From NCBI GenBank assembly GCA_963667815.1, contig OY764021.1: a stretch of DNA of 64,000 bases; one strand, 5' to 3'. The first letter of the stretch is position 1. Each line of letters opens with the position of its first letter. This document shows, piece by piece, positions 46,136 through 54,864 of the stretch. The DNA comes from Saccharicrinis sp963667815. Its GTDB lineage: Bacteria; Bacteroidota; Bacteroidia; Bacteroidales; Marinilabiliaceae. The notes beneath the pieces are model-generated. The model was not told the origin of the DNA and did not search any database. It saw nothing but the letters and a program-made list of their open reading frames with translations. The position numbers and the translations under genes were made by a program.

Positions 46136-46903
46136 CTAACTTAAAAAACTTGTCAGTGGACTACTCGCTTCGGCATAAGAACTGACTCCTCCTAATCCTG
46201 ACAAATAAGCAATCCGACCTGCTTCTACACTCATTTTAAAAGCCTTACCCATCTGGACCGGATCTTTAGCTACAGCAATTGCAGTATTCACTAAAACTGC
46301 ATCTGCTCCTAATTCCATAGCCTCGGCTGCGTGTGAAGGGGCTCCGATACCAGCATCAACCACCACGGGTACACTTGATTGTTCTATGATTATTTTTAAG
46401 AAATCACGTGTTTTTAATCCTTGATTAGTCCCAATAGGCGAACCTAAAGGCATAACAGCTGCCGCTCCTGCATCCTCTAGTTTCTTGCACAACACCGGAT
46501 CTGCATGAATGTATGGAAGAATTACAAAACCATCTTTTGCCAGTTCATAACAAGCTTTTAAAGTCTCTTCTCCATCTGGCAATAAATACTTTGGATCTGG
46601 GTGAATCTCTAGCTTTAACCAATTTGTACCTAAGGCCTCACGAGCCAACTGAGCTGCAAAAACCGCTTCTTTAGCATTTCGTACACCACTAGTATTAGGT
46701 AACAAGTTTAATCCAGGAACACATAAATGATCAATCATATCATCATTATCCCCTTTCATATTCACCCGTTTAAGAGCAACTGTTACCAACTCTGATTCTG
46801 AAGCTTCAATGGCATCCGCCATCATTTTATTAGAATTAAACTTTCCTGTACCGGTAAATAGTCTCGAGTTAAACTCTTTATCTGCAATTTTTAATATATC
46901 CAT
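46136..46903 (-). CDS. thiG: thiazole synthase
   Basis: This 255-residue TIM-barrel enzyme forms the thiazole phosphate from deoxyxylulose 5-phosphate, dehydroglycine and ThiS thiocarboxylate. Recognisable are SRLFTGTGKF, LLPNTSGVRNAKEAV, KLEIHPDPKYLLPD, GSPIGTNQGL and VDAGIGAPSHAAEAMELG with VLVNTAIA. It is full length. It lies 12 bp downstream of thiC. Confidence 0.96.
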   Translation of the reverse strand: MDILKIADKEFNSRLFTGTGKFNSNKMMADAIEASESELVTVALKRVNMKGDNDDMIDHLCVPGLNLLPNTSGVRNAKEAVFAAQLAREALGTNWLKLEIHPDPKYLLPDGEETLKACYELAKDGFVILPYIHADPVLCKKLEDAGAAAVMPLGSPIGTNQGLKTRDFLKIIIEQSSVPVVVDAGIGAPSHAAEAMELGADAVLVNTAIAVAKDPVQMGKAFKMSVEAGRIAYLSGLGGVSSYAEASSPLTSFLS

Positions 46904-46915
46904 TGCTAATATTTT

Positions 46916-48697
46916 TTATTGAACTCCTGCTTTACATGCTGAAGTTTGATTTTCCATTTTTTCTCTAACTTCCATATTTGCGCGCATTGAACAAAAGTGT
47001 TCTCCACACATTGAACAAAAATGCGATACTTTATCTTCTTCATCAGGTAGCGTTTCATCATGATCAGAAATAGCTTTCTCTGGATCCAATGCTAATGCAA
47101 ACTGATCTCTCCACCTGAATTCAAACCTGGCTTTACTCATTGCATTATCTCTAATATCTGCTCCAGGAAATCCTTTGGCTAAATCAGCAGCATGGGCAGC
47201 TAATTTGTATGTAACAACACCAGTTCTTACATCATCTTTATTTGGCAAACCTAAATGTTCCTTTGGAGTTACATAACACAACATTGATGTTCCGTACCAT
47301 CCAATCATTGATGCACCTATTGCACTTGTAATATGATCGTAACCGGGCGCTATATCAGTAACCAAGGGTCCTAAAGTGTAGAACGGAGCCTCATGGCAAT
47401 GACGCAATTGCTCTTCCATATTTTTCTTAATCAAATGCATTGGAACATGACCAGGACCTTCAATAATAACCTGAACATGATGTTCCCACGCAACTTTTGT
47501 TAGCTCACCAAGAACTTTTAACTCACCAAACTGAGCTTCATCATTCGCATCATAAATACTCCCCGGACGCATAGCATCTCCTAAAGAAACAGCTACATCG
47601 TACTGCGCTAGTATATCGCAGATCTCTTCAAAATGAGTATAGGTGAAGTTTTCCTGATTATGAGTCATACACCATTTGGCCATTATACTTCCACCTCTTG
47701 ATACAATACCGGTTTTTCGAGTCTTTGTTTTCTCAACCAGATCCTTCAACATTCCAGCATGAATAGTAAAATAATCTACGCCTTGCTCACATTGTTCTAT
47801 CAAAGTATCCTTGTAAATATCCCACGTCAAATCTTCAGCTTTACCATTTACTTTTTCCAATGCCTGATATAAAGGAACCGTTCCTACCGGAACTGGAGAG
47901 TTTCTGATAATCCATTCTCGAGTTTCATGAATGTTAGCACCTGTTGATAAATCCATTATAGTGTCTGCACCCCACCTGAAAGCCCATACTGCTTTTTCAA
48001 CTTCTTCTTCGATACTTGATGTTGTTGGTGAGTTACCGATATTGGCATTGATTTTAACTAAAAAATTCCTTCCTATGATCATAGGTTCTGCCTCTGGATG
48101 ATTAATATTCCCCGGAATAATAGCTCTTCCTGCAGCAACTTCATCGCGAACAAACTCAGGTGTGATAAAGGGGATATTATTGATTTGATCCTCACTCAAA
48201 CCAGTCGCTTGATAATATTCTTTTGACTTTTGATTCTCACGTATCGCAATGTATTCCATTTCAGGAGTAATAACTCCATTTCTAGCATAAAAATATTGCG
48301 TTACTATTTTTCCTTCTTTTGCTTTAAAAGGTTTTATTCTTTGATGTTGATGTCTTATTGAATCTAAAGTTTGATCTAACAATCTTGCTTTACCATATTC
48401 TGAGCTTTTTTCCGATAACTCCATCACATCACCTCGCTCCATAATCCAAGATTCTTTTATTTTTGGCAAACCTAAAGTTAAATCTACTTTATACGAAGGG
48501 TCTGTATATGGACCTGAAGTATCATAAACTGTTACGGGTTCGTTTTTTTCAACTGTACCCTTAGATTGTTGAGTAGTATCTGATAGATTAATCTGCCTCA
48601 TAGGAACACTTATATCAAAAAGCTTTCCTTTAACATATATTTTTCTTGACTTAGGAAAAGATCCTGTTGTAATTTGTGCAGTTTTCTTTTGGTTCAT
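46916..48697 (-). CDS. thiC: phosphomethylpyrimidine synthase
   Basis: This 593-residue radical SAM enzyme of the ThiC type converts aminoimidazole ribotide to HMP phosphate. The C-terminal iron-sulfur motif CSMCGEHFCSM (CX2CX4C) is intact, and the barrel motifs DLSTGANIHETREW, SRGGSIMAKWC and EGPGHVPMH are present. It follows thiS after a 278-bp non-coding gap, longer than other gaps in this operon. Confidence 0.97.
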   Translation of the reverse strand: MNQKKTAQITTGSFPKSRKIYVKGKLFDISVPMRQINLSDTTQQSKGTVEKNEPVTVYDTSGPYTDPSYKVDLTLGLPKIKESWIMERGDVMELSEKSSEYGKARLLDQTLDSIRHQHQRIKPFKAKEGKIVTQYFYARNGVITPEMEYIAIRENQKSKEYYQATGLSEDQINNIPFITPEFVRDEVAAGRAIIPGNINHPEAEPMIIGRNFLVKINANIGNSPTTSSIEEEVEKAVWAFRWGADTIMDLSTGANIHETREWIIRNSPVPVGTVPLYQALEKVNGKAEDLTWDIYKDTLIEQCEQGVDYFTIHAGMLKDLVEKTKTRKTGIVSRGGSIMAKWCMTHNQENFTYTHFEEICDILAQYDVAVSLGDAMRPGSIYDANDEAQFGELKVLGELTKVAWEHHVQVIIEGPGHVPMHLIKKNMEEQLRHCHEAPFYTLGPLVTDIAPGYDHITSAIGASMIGWYGTSMLCYVTPKEHLGLPNKDDVRTGVVTYKLAAHAADLAKGFPGADIRDNAMSKARFEFRWRDQFALALDPEKAISDHDETLPDEEDKVSHFCSMCGEHFCSMRANMEVREKMENQTSACKAGVQ

Positions 48698-48975
48698 ATA
48701 TATTTAGTATTGGATTTTTAGAATAGAGTATACACAATGCCTATATCGTCATCATATTTTAAGACAATTAGTACATATCTGTAAAATATAATTCGATATA
48801 AATTCTTATTGTTTTGAAAATAAAAGACTACTCAAAATTAAACACAGTTTTACTTGAGGAATATTTACGACATTCCAATTCTTGCATTGAACAAAAATCT
48901 TAAGCTGTTTATTTTTCATCTTCAAGAACTATATAAGTTTTGAACATGATCCATTTTGTAGTATATCCGATAAGG

Positions 48976-49182
48976 TTATCCCCCTTTTGTTGCAGAGATA
49001 ATTAATACTTTATCATTTTCAGAAAGAATTGTTGAGCTCCATTTCTTTTGCATTACTATTTGCTCATTAATTGCAATAGCAAGACCTTTAGACTTTGAAT
49101 TAATTCCTATTTCCTGGAAAAGGTTAGATAGAACGAGACTGTCTTCAACCGTTCTTTTTTCATCATTTACATAAATTACCAT
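48976..49182 (-). CDS. thiS: sulfur carrier protein
   Basis: This 68-residue ubiquitin-like carrier ends in the Gly-Gly (ISATKGG) that is adenylated by ThiF and thiocarboxylated. It is the first gene after the TPP riboswitch at 49253-49326, 71 bp from it, and so probably the first gene of the thiazole/pyrimidine operon. No adjacent thiE, thiD or thiO is seen. Confidence 0.93.
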   Translation of the reverse strand: MVIYVNDEKRTVEDSLVLSNLFQEIGINSKSKGLAIAINEQIVMQKKWSSTILSENDKVLIISATKGG

Positions 49183-49252
49183 ACAATTTAATTTTACTCA
49201 AACGAGATACAATTTAAAATATATGGTGCCGATAAACATCGTGTAGAAATCA

Positions 49253-49326
49253 CAGAATCCCTTTACAGCATTATCTGTACAGGTTCAATGGGTATGATCT
49301 CAGCCTGAATTTTTAGGCACCCCTTA
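49253..49326 (-). ncRNA. TPP riboswitch (THI element)
   Basis: On the minus strand it shows AGGGGTGCC, GGCTGAGATCATACCC, GAACCTGTACAGATAATGC and a final AAAGGGATTC, matching the THI box in order. P3 is compact compared with the copy at 42598-42694. It should control thiS-thiC-thiG-thiH-thiF, so biosynthesis and uptake are both under TPP control but by two different elements. Confidence 0.95.
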
Positions 49327-49340
49327 ATAAAAGTTAGTCA

Positions 49341-49348
49341 CGAAGATA
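49341..49348 (-). promoter_or_regulatory. putative -7 promoter box of the thi operon
   Basis: On the minus strand it reads TATCTTCG, one mismatch from TAnnTTTG, at nearly the same distance from the riboswitch as the box at 42706-42713. The recurrence of the position supports it. Confidence 0.4.
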
Positions 49349-49500
49349 AATAAATATTTCTAATACTATAATAGAAATACTTATTTCGTGGATATAGAAT
49401 TTATTCTTAATGGTCAGATGGAACTCTCAATTAATTTTGTACTTCCTGCTTTGCATAAATCTAGACCATCATATTTCACTTGTCATTTCTTAGTAATAAA

Positions 49501-52500
49501 TTAAAGCCACTTATCCATTAATTGAGCTAAATCATCTAATTTCACTGGCTTACCAATATAATCATTCATCCCCGCTTCAATACAAACCTCCCGATCACCT
49601 TTCATGGCATTAGCAGTCATTGCCACAATTGGTATATCAATATGATTTGATCTAAGCTCCTGAGTTGCATCCAATCCATTCATAATAGGCATTTGCACAT
49701 CCATCAATATTAAGTTAAATGTAACATCTCCACTTAAAACCATATCAACAGCCTCTTTTCCATTATTAGCAATCGCAATCTTCAGCCCTATTTTATCGAG
49801 CATCTTTTCTGCAATTTTTTGATTAATGATATTATCCTCAACCAATAAAATTATTTTATTTTTAATTTTTTCTTCAAATGGGACTTTTTTAACTCCACTT
49901 CCTTTATCAACCATATGCGTATCCAAAAACATTTCTTTTATGGTTTCAAATAGCTGATTGTGCTTTATTGGTTTATACAATACACTGTCAATAGATGTGA
50001 AACCATATTTTTGATTCCACTGAAGATCTGAAGTAAATAAAACAACTTTCAATTTATCATTGATCTCCTTCAATTTTGATACAAAATCATCATCAATCCT
50101 GCTAAACACATGAGCATCAATAATCACCAGTTCCAGGTCTGTTTTTTCCTTAACAATCTCCATTGCTGATTTTTCATCCGCACAACTTTGTGAAACAATA
50201 CCCCAATTATTTAAGGTTTTCTTAAGTAATAAAAGATTTGTTTTATGATTATCGATTACTAAGGTTTTAATTCCTTTAAACCTACCTTCCTGCAGTTCAT
50301 TTGATTCTTGATTTTTATCAATATCGAATGGCAAAATAAAATGAAATATAGAGCCTGGATTTTCTGCACTCCAAACAAAATTAGGATTTGGACTTTCAAC
50401 CCATATTTTTCCGCCCATAAGTTCGATAAGCATTTTAGAAATACTAGTTCCCAATCCTGTTCCTCCAAATTTTCGGGTAGTAGATCCATCAGCTTGTGTA
50501 AACGATTCAAATATTTTTTCAAGCTTATCTTTAGGGATACCAATTCCAGAATCCTCTACGGCAAAGTGTAATGTTATCTGAGAACCTATTTGTTTACTAA
50601 CCTCAACTTTCAATACAACTTCACCTTCCGAAGTAAATTTTACAGAATTACCTAACAAATTGATAAGCACCTGTATAAGCCTACTTTCATCTCCAATTAA
50701 TATATTTGGAATAGTTTGCTCAACATTACTAATAAGTTCAATTCCTTTTTCATTGGTTTTAAACGACATCTGATCCATTAAATAATCAATTGTAGATCTG
50801 AAATTAAATGGATAAGGCTCAATTTTCATCTTACCTGCCTCTATTTTAGAGAAGTCAAGAATATCGTTTATAATATTTAATAGGTTTTCGCATGAACGAC
50901 CAATAATAGAAACAACATTACTTTGTTCTTTTGATAATTTAGTATTACCAAGTAACTCTGTAGCGCCAATAATTCCATTCATTGGTGTTCGAATTTCATG
51001 ACTCATGTTAGCAAGAAATTCTGATTTTGCTTTATTTGAGTCAGCTTCTCTTTGTTGCACTTCTTTTTGAGCACTAATATCCATAAATGCCTCCAGGTAA
51101 ACATCTTCATTGTTTAACCTTATAGGAATAATATTTTTAAGTATGGATCTTGATATATTGTTTTGCTTTACGATTAACTGTTCTTCCAAAACAGAAATTA
51201 CAATTCTTGTTGAAGGATCAGAAACATGCTCTTCCTTTTGAGTAATAAAAACCTCTCCATACTCTTGCTTTTTGCTTGCCTCAATAACTTCTTTGGTGTT
51301 TTTATAACCCATTATTGTTGCTGCAGTATCATTTGCCTGGATGATTTCTTTATTATTATTTACAATTAAAATACCTACTGGAAGATTTTCAATAATAGTC
51401 TTCATTGAATCGATAGATTCTTCCAAGGATAATGTAAGGTTTCGCTTTTCTGTTATATCTTCTTTTATAGCAATAAATGACGATATTGTTTTGGATTTAC
51501 TTAAAACCGGAGATATTAATACTTTCTCCCAATACAATTCGCCATTCTTATTTTTATTATTTATTTCCCCAGTCCATATTTTCCCAGCCTGAATTGTACT
51601 CCAAAAAGCAGGTGAATTATTTTTATCTGTTACATGAAAAGCGTCAATATTCCTACTTAAAACCTCTTCTTTACTAAATCCAGATATTTCCTCAAACCCT
51701 TTATTTACATATTCAATATTACCCTTGGTATCTGTAATCATTATTGAAATAGGACTTTGTTCTACTGCCTGCAATAATTTTTCATTACTCTCTTCGGCCT
51801 TTTTTCTGTTTAGAATTACTTTTTTAATCTGAACTATAATATAATAAGTAACAATTATTGCTAACAAATTAAATATGAACAATATTGAGTATTTAATATT
51901 ATTGTATTTATTAATAATATTAATACTTGCATTATTCAATGAAACCACATTTTTATTGATGTCGTAAGATATTTTATTTTCAATTTCGTTTACTCTTGAA
52001 AATAACGACTCTGACTGTTTAATATAGAAATTAATGGTTTGAAGGTAATTTTCCCTATCTAGAACAGGATTATCCAGGTTAGAAGAAATGATTGCAACTA
52101 TTTTACCCGAAAGCAATTCAAGATCACCTATTTTGGGAGCTAGCTCCCTTATTTCAGGTATACTCCCTGTGAATTCATCTATTTCATGAACAATAACTTC
52201 TGTAATCTGCTCCTTATCTTGTAAGTTTACCGGCTTCACTTCATTTAATGTTCCACCTTTATCTAATATTTCAACAATATCTAAACATTCAGTGATTAAG
52301 GTTTCTATATCATTTTGTGTATTTTTAAGTTGTTGAGGATGATCAATGCCTGTAAATCCCTTAAATAGTAAATTTAGTTTAAGTATATTTTTTTGAAGTA
52401 CTTTATCTATTTTTTGCTTCTGCTCCTGATTATGAATTATTTTCTGATATCGAAGTATATATGCCTGATCAAAGTAATTTTCTATAACCATTATTGCTGT

Positions 52501-52599
52501 TATTGTTAGCAAAAATATTGCTAATAAAAGATACAGTTTAACAACAATAGATTCATCGAAAACTTTTACTGACCTATTTCTATTCTTTAATTTCACCAC
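49501..52599 (-). CDS. membrane hybrid histidine kinase with two PAS and two receiver domains
   Basis: This 1032-residue protein has an N-terminal membrane helix (about 20-42), a periplasmic region of about 190 residues, a second helix (about 235-258), PAS (from about 272), PAS (from about 397), HisKA with phospho-His in MSHEIRTPMNG (about 533), HATPase (NLLGNSVKF, DSGIGIP, GGTGLGTSI), a degenerate first receiver (LVIDNHKTNLLLLK, IIDAHVF) and a full second receiver (LLVEDN, LMDVQMPIMNG, KPVKL). The start is a GTG. There is no DNA-binding domain, so a separate phosphotransfer or response regulator must act downstream. It lies 31 bp after an orphan binding-protein gene on the same strand, suggesting the lipoprotein supplies the signal. 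Confidence 0.9.
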   Translation of the reverse strand: MVKLKNRNRSVKVFDESIVVKLYLLLAIFLLTITAIMVIENYFDQAYILRYQKIIHNQEQKQKIDKVLQKNILKLNLLFKGFTGIDHPQQLKNTQNDIETLITECLDIVEILDKGGTLNEVKPVNLQDKEQITEVIVHEIDEFTGSIPEIRELAPKIGDLELLSGKIVAIISSNLDNPVLDRENYLQTINFYIKQSESLFSRVNEIENKISYDINKNVVSLNNASINIINKYNNIKYSILFIFNLLAIIVTYYIIVQIKKVILNRKKAEESNEKLLQAVEQSPISIMITDTKGNIEYVNKGFEEISGFSKEEVLSRNIDAFHVTDKNNSPAFWSTIQAGKIWTGEINNKNKNGELYWEKVLISPVLSKSKTISSFIAIKEDITEKRNLTLSLEESIDSMKTIIENLPVGILIVNNNKEIIQANDTAATIMGYKNTKEVIEASKKQEYGEVFITQKEEHVSDPSTRIVISVLEEQLIVKQNNISRSILKNIIPIRLNNEDVYLEAFMDISAQKEVQQREADSNKAKSEFLANMSHEIRTPMNGIIGATELLGNTKLSKEQSNVVSIIGRSCENLLNIINDILDFSKIEAGKMKIEPYPFNFRSTIDYLMDQMSFKTNEKGIELISNVEQTIPNILIGDESRLIQVLINLLGNSVKFTSEGEVVLKVEVSKQIGSQITLHFAVEDSGIGIPKDKLEKIFESFTQADGSTTRKFGGTGLGTSISKMLIELMGGKIWVESPNPNFVWSAENPGSIFHFILPFDIDKNQESNELQEGRFKGIKTLVIDNHKTNLLLLKKTLNNWGIVSQSCADEKSAMEIVKEKTDLELVIIDAHVFSRIDDDFVSKLKEINDKLKVVLFTSDLQWNQKYGFTSIDSVLYKPIKHNQLFETIKEMFLDTHMVDKGSGVKKVPFEEKIKNKIILLVEDNIINQKIAEKMLDKIGLKIAIANNGKEAVDMVLSGDVTFNLILMDVQMPIMNGLDATQELRSNHIDIPIVAMTANAMKGDREVCIEAGMNDYIGKPVKLDDLAQLMDKWL

Positions 52600-52630
52600 T
52601 AGTCATCAATTTTATAAATCGAGTATAAAT

Positions 52631-53440
52631 TTAAAAAATTAATGACTTTCTCCTATTAATTCCATACTTTCTAAATACAGAAATTCCTTTTTCACCCGTA
52701 GCATAATTAAGAAAATCTCTTGCCAGATCGGCATTATTACTTGTAGAAAGAATTCCGGCATAGATTTCTGATGGAGAATTCTCGCCTTCTGGAATAGGGA
52801 AAATATCTACTTCATCATAATTTCCATTGTGATATAGGTCACTTTGCCAATTAATTACCAATTGAGCTTCGTTGTTTTCCAAACTTTTTACTAGTCCTCT
52901 TGAATCAGTTGTTAAAGCAACAACATTCAACAACAAGTCTTCATATAGCTTCTCTTTACCTAAAAGTTTGCGAGTTTCATATCCCAAGGAAGATGTTTCG
53001 GGATTGGCAATAATTAAAGCATATTTTCGCTCGGTAAGCGATTTTATATTTCCGGAGTATTTTGATGGGTTTCCTTTAAGAGTCATTACCACTAATGGAT
53101 TGAATCCAATAAATGCGGAATCCACAATAAATGACTTTGAAGCCCCTTGCAACTTCTTAAATCCTTCTTTAGAAGCTGGTAAATAAATATCACCTTTTAA
53201 TGAATATTGAATGAGGCTAGCTAGATTTTGTGAGCAATCATTATGAAGTTTTATGACACACTCTTCTTTTAATTCAAATTCACTTTTTAACTCCATGAGT
53301 GCTGGTACCATTACATTCTCACAGTATATCAAAATTTCCTTCTTATTATTTTGTTCTTCAACTACGGCATTATTGTCTTTATTGCGGTTAGTACATGAAC
53401 CAACAAACACAACTAAAACAATTAATATTAAGTATTTCAC
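52631..53440 (-). CDS. ModA-like substrate-binding lipoprotein
   Basis: This 269-residue lipoprotein starts at a GTG, with a hydrophobic signal and lipobox VGSC (Cys16). The mature part is a type II periplasmic binding protein similar to molybdate/tungstate-binding ModA/WtpA: a KEILIYCENVMVPALMEL first strand and helix, GDIYLPASKEG, IIANPETSSLGYETRK and STSNNADLARDFLNY. There is no ModB permease or ModC ATPase nearby. It is probably a sensor partner for the kinase 31 bp downstream instead of a transporter subunit. The ligand is unknown; an oxyanion is a reasonable first guess. Confidence 0.8.
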   Translation of the reverse strand: MKYLILIVLVVFVGSCTNRNKDNNAVVEEQNNKKEILIYCENVMVPALMELKSEFELKEECVIKLHNDCSQNLASLIQYSLKGDIYLPASKEGFKKLQGASKSFIVDSAFIGFNPLVVMTLKGNPSKYSGNIKSLTERKYALIIANPETSSLGYETRKLLGKEKLYEDLLLNVVALTTDSRGLVKSLENNEAQLVINWQSDLYHNGNYDEVDIFPIPEGENSPSEIYAGILSTSNNADLARDFLNYATGEKGISVFRKYGINRRKSLIF

Positions 53441-53612
53441 GATATAAATTTATAGAATAACAAACTGCATTACCTGTAGCAAATAAAACCAGCTAAACGT
53501 AAAAATGAAAACTCAGTTTCGTATATGAAACTATTTGATAAGCAAGTTAAGGATAAACGCGCAATCACAAATATTAATTAGTCACATAATTCTTATGATT
53601 AATCAAATATAA

Positions 53613-54689
53613 CTAACGCTTTATAAAGTGTTTACGTATCCAGCGCGGCACAATTAAAATTCCGATAAGCAAGTAAGGATAATAACTTAACAGGCGCCAT
53701 ATAAAAGCTAAAGTTACTCCTGTTCCAACAGGAACCACTCCATTTAAAAATTCTTTGAATACATATTCTGCAAATCCACTGCCTCCCGGTGTGGGACTAA
53801 CTAACATCATAATCCACATTACAAGCTGCTTTCCAAATACAAGCAAATTATCATCAAAACTTAAAAATTGAAATCCAAAAAATGATATAATGATTGTATT
53901 TACAACCCAATACCTACTTGTCCAACTTAAGGCAGTGGCAAAAAAAGCTTTTATCCAATTAATAAACGACCAACTTTTAAACTCTCGAGATGCTGTTATC
54001 AAATCCGACCCAGATTCATTAGCATCAGGTCGCCATTTTCTAATAATTGGTAACTTAAAAATCCAAAGAAGAAGAAATTTTAGCCCCCTAGGATTTATGA
54101 ATAATCCATAAGTTAATATGAGGGTATATAAAAATTTTAATCCATAGCCTGTCATTGCAAATACTAAAAACTGATTTTTATACCATGGTATCTTATCTAA
54201 TCCTTCAACCCCAAATCCAAAAATATCACTTCTTCCAATAATCAATAAAATAATAGGAAATGCAATAATAAAATATAACTCATCTAAAAAGGAAGTCACC
54301 ATAACAATTGCTGTACTTCTTCCTATCCTAATTCCTTCTTTATTCAAAAAGAAAATAGCTACACTTGTTCCTCCTATTGCAGAGGGTGTTATTGCTGATG
54401 TAAATTCCCATAGCATCACAATTGAGAATGCCTTTCGCCAAGTGAGCTGATTATGTGATAATAACCGTATTCTTATAATGTATCCAAAATCACGAATAGC
54501 CATTAATAAAAGAGAAATTAACAGCCAAACAAAGGTATCTCCAGTTAACTGAACAACATCAAAACTCCCAGGAGTATATTCTTTATAAAGCATATAACCA
54601 GATATACCAATACCTATAAGTATAGGAAGTATTATCCTTGAAGGTCTTATACTTTTAACTATTTTTCCTGAGTTATCAAATGATGTCAT
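53613..54689 (-). CDS. lysylphosphatidylglycerol synthase-type flippase domain protein
   Basis: This is about 358 residues from the ATG at 54689 (MTSFDNSGK); the frame extends to a TTG at 54716. There are about eight membrane segments. The sequence TPSAIGGTSVAIFFLNKEGI and SPTPGGSGFAEYVF are the typical paired motifs of the UPF0104/MprF N-terminal membrane domain. There is no C-terminal aminoacyl-transferase domain. It is likely a lipid flippase-like protein of unknown substrate. It is monocistronic by spacing. Confidence 0.85.
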   Translation of the reverse strand: MTSFDNSGKIVKSIRPSRIILPILIGIGISGYMLYKEYTPGSFDVVQLTGDTFVWLLISLLLMAIRDFGYIIRIRLLSHNQLTWRKAFSIVMLWEFTSAITPSAIGGTSVAIFFLNKEGIRIGRSTAIVMVTSFLDELYFIIAFPIILLIIGRSDIFGFGVEGLDKIPWYKNQFLVFAMTGYGLKFLYTLILTYGLFINPRGLKFLLLWIFKLPIIRKWRPDANESGSDLITASREFKSWSFINWIKAFFATALSWTSRYWVVNTIIISFFGFQFLSFDDNLLVFGKQLVMWIMMLVSPTPGGSGFAEYVFKEFLNGVVPVGTGVTLAFIWRLLSYYPYLLIGILIVPRWIRKHFIKR

Positions 54690-54830
54690 ACAATTATATA
54701 TTTTGTATAGAAACAATAAAGTTAAGGATACATAATTCTTTAGGAAATGTTTTTAAAAAATATTTGCAGGTATGCATTATTATATCGTAATGTGAAATAT
54801 TTTTTTTATAAATAATAAACATCAGATTAT

Positions 54831-54838
54831 TAAATTTG
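54831..54838 (+). promoter_or_regulatory. putative -7 promoter box
   Basis: TAAATTTG matches TAnnTTTG on the plus strand, 27 bp upstream of the YfhO-like start codon. The -33 position holds T-rich sequence without a clear TTTG. Confidence 0.4.
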
Positions 54839-54864
54839 TCTTGATCTCATAATCCATTTACATA

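Larger units (their letters stand above)
49183..49500. other. 318-bp intergenic region upstream of thiS
   Basis: It holds the TPP riboswitch (49253-49326) and a possible promoter box (49341-49348) on the minus strand. The remainder (49349-49500), downstream of the hybrid kinase gene, shows no coding potential and no clear terminator hairpin. Confidence 0.6.

Noticed and set aside
48806..48919. 37-codon minus-strand frame between thiS and thiC
   Set aside because: Very short, no similarity to thiE or any known small protein, and AT-rich composition makes such frames common.
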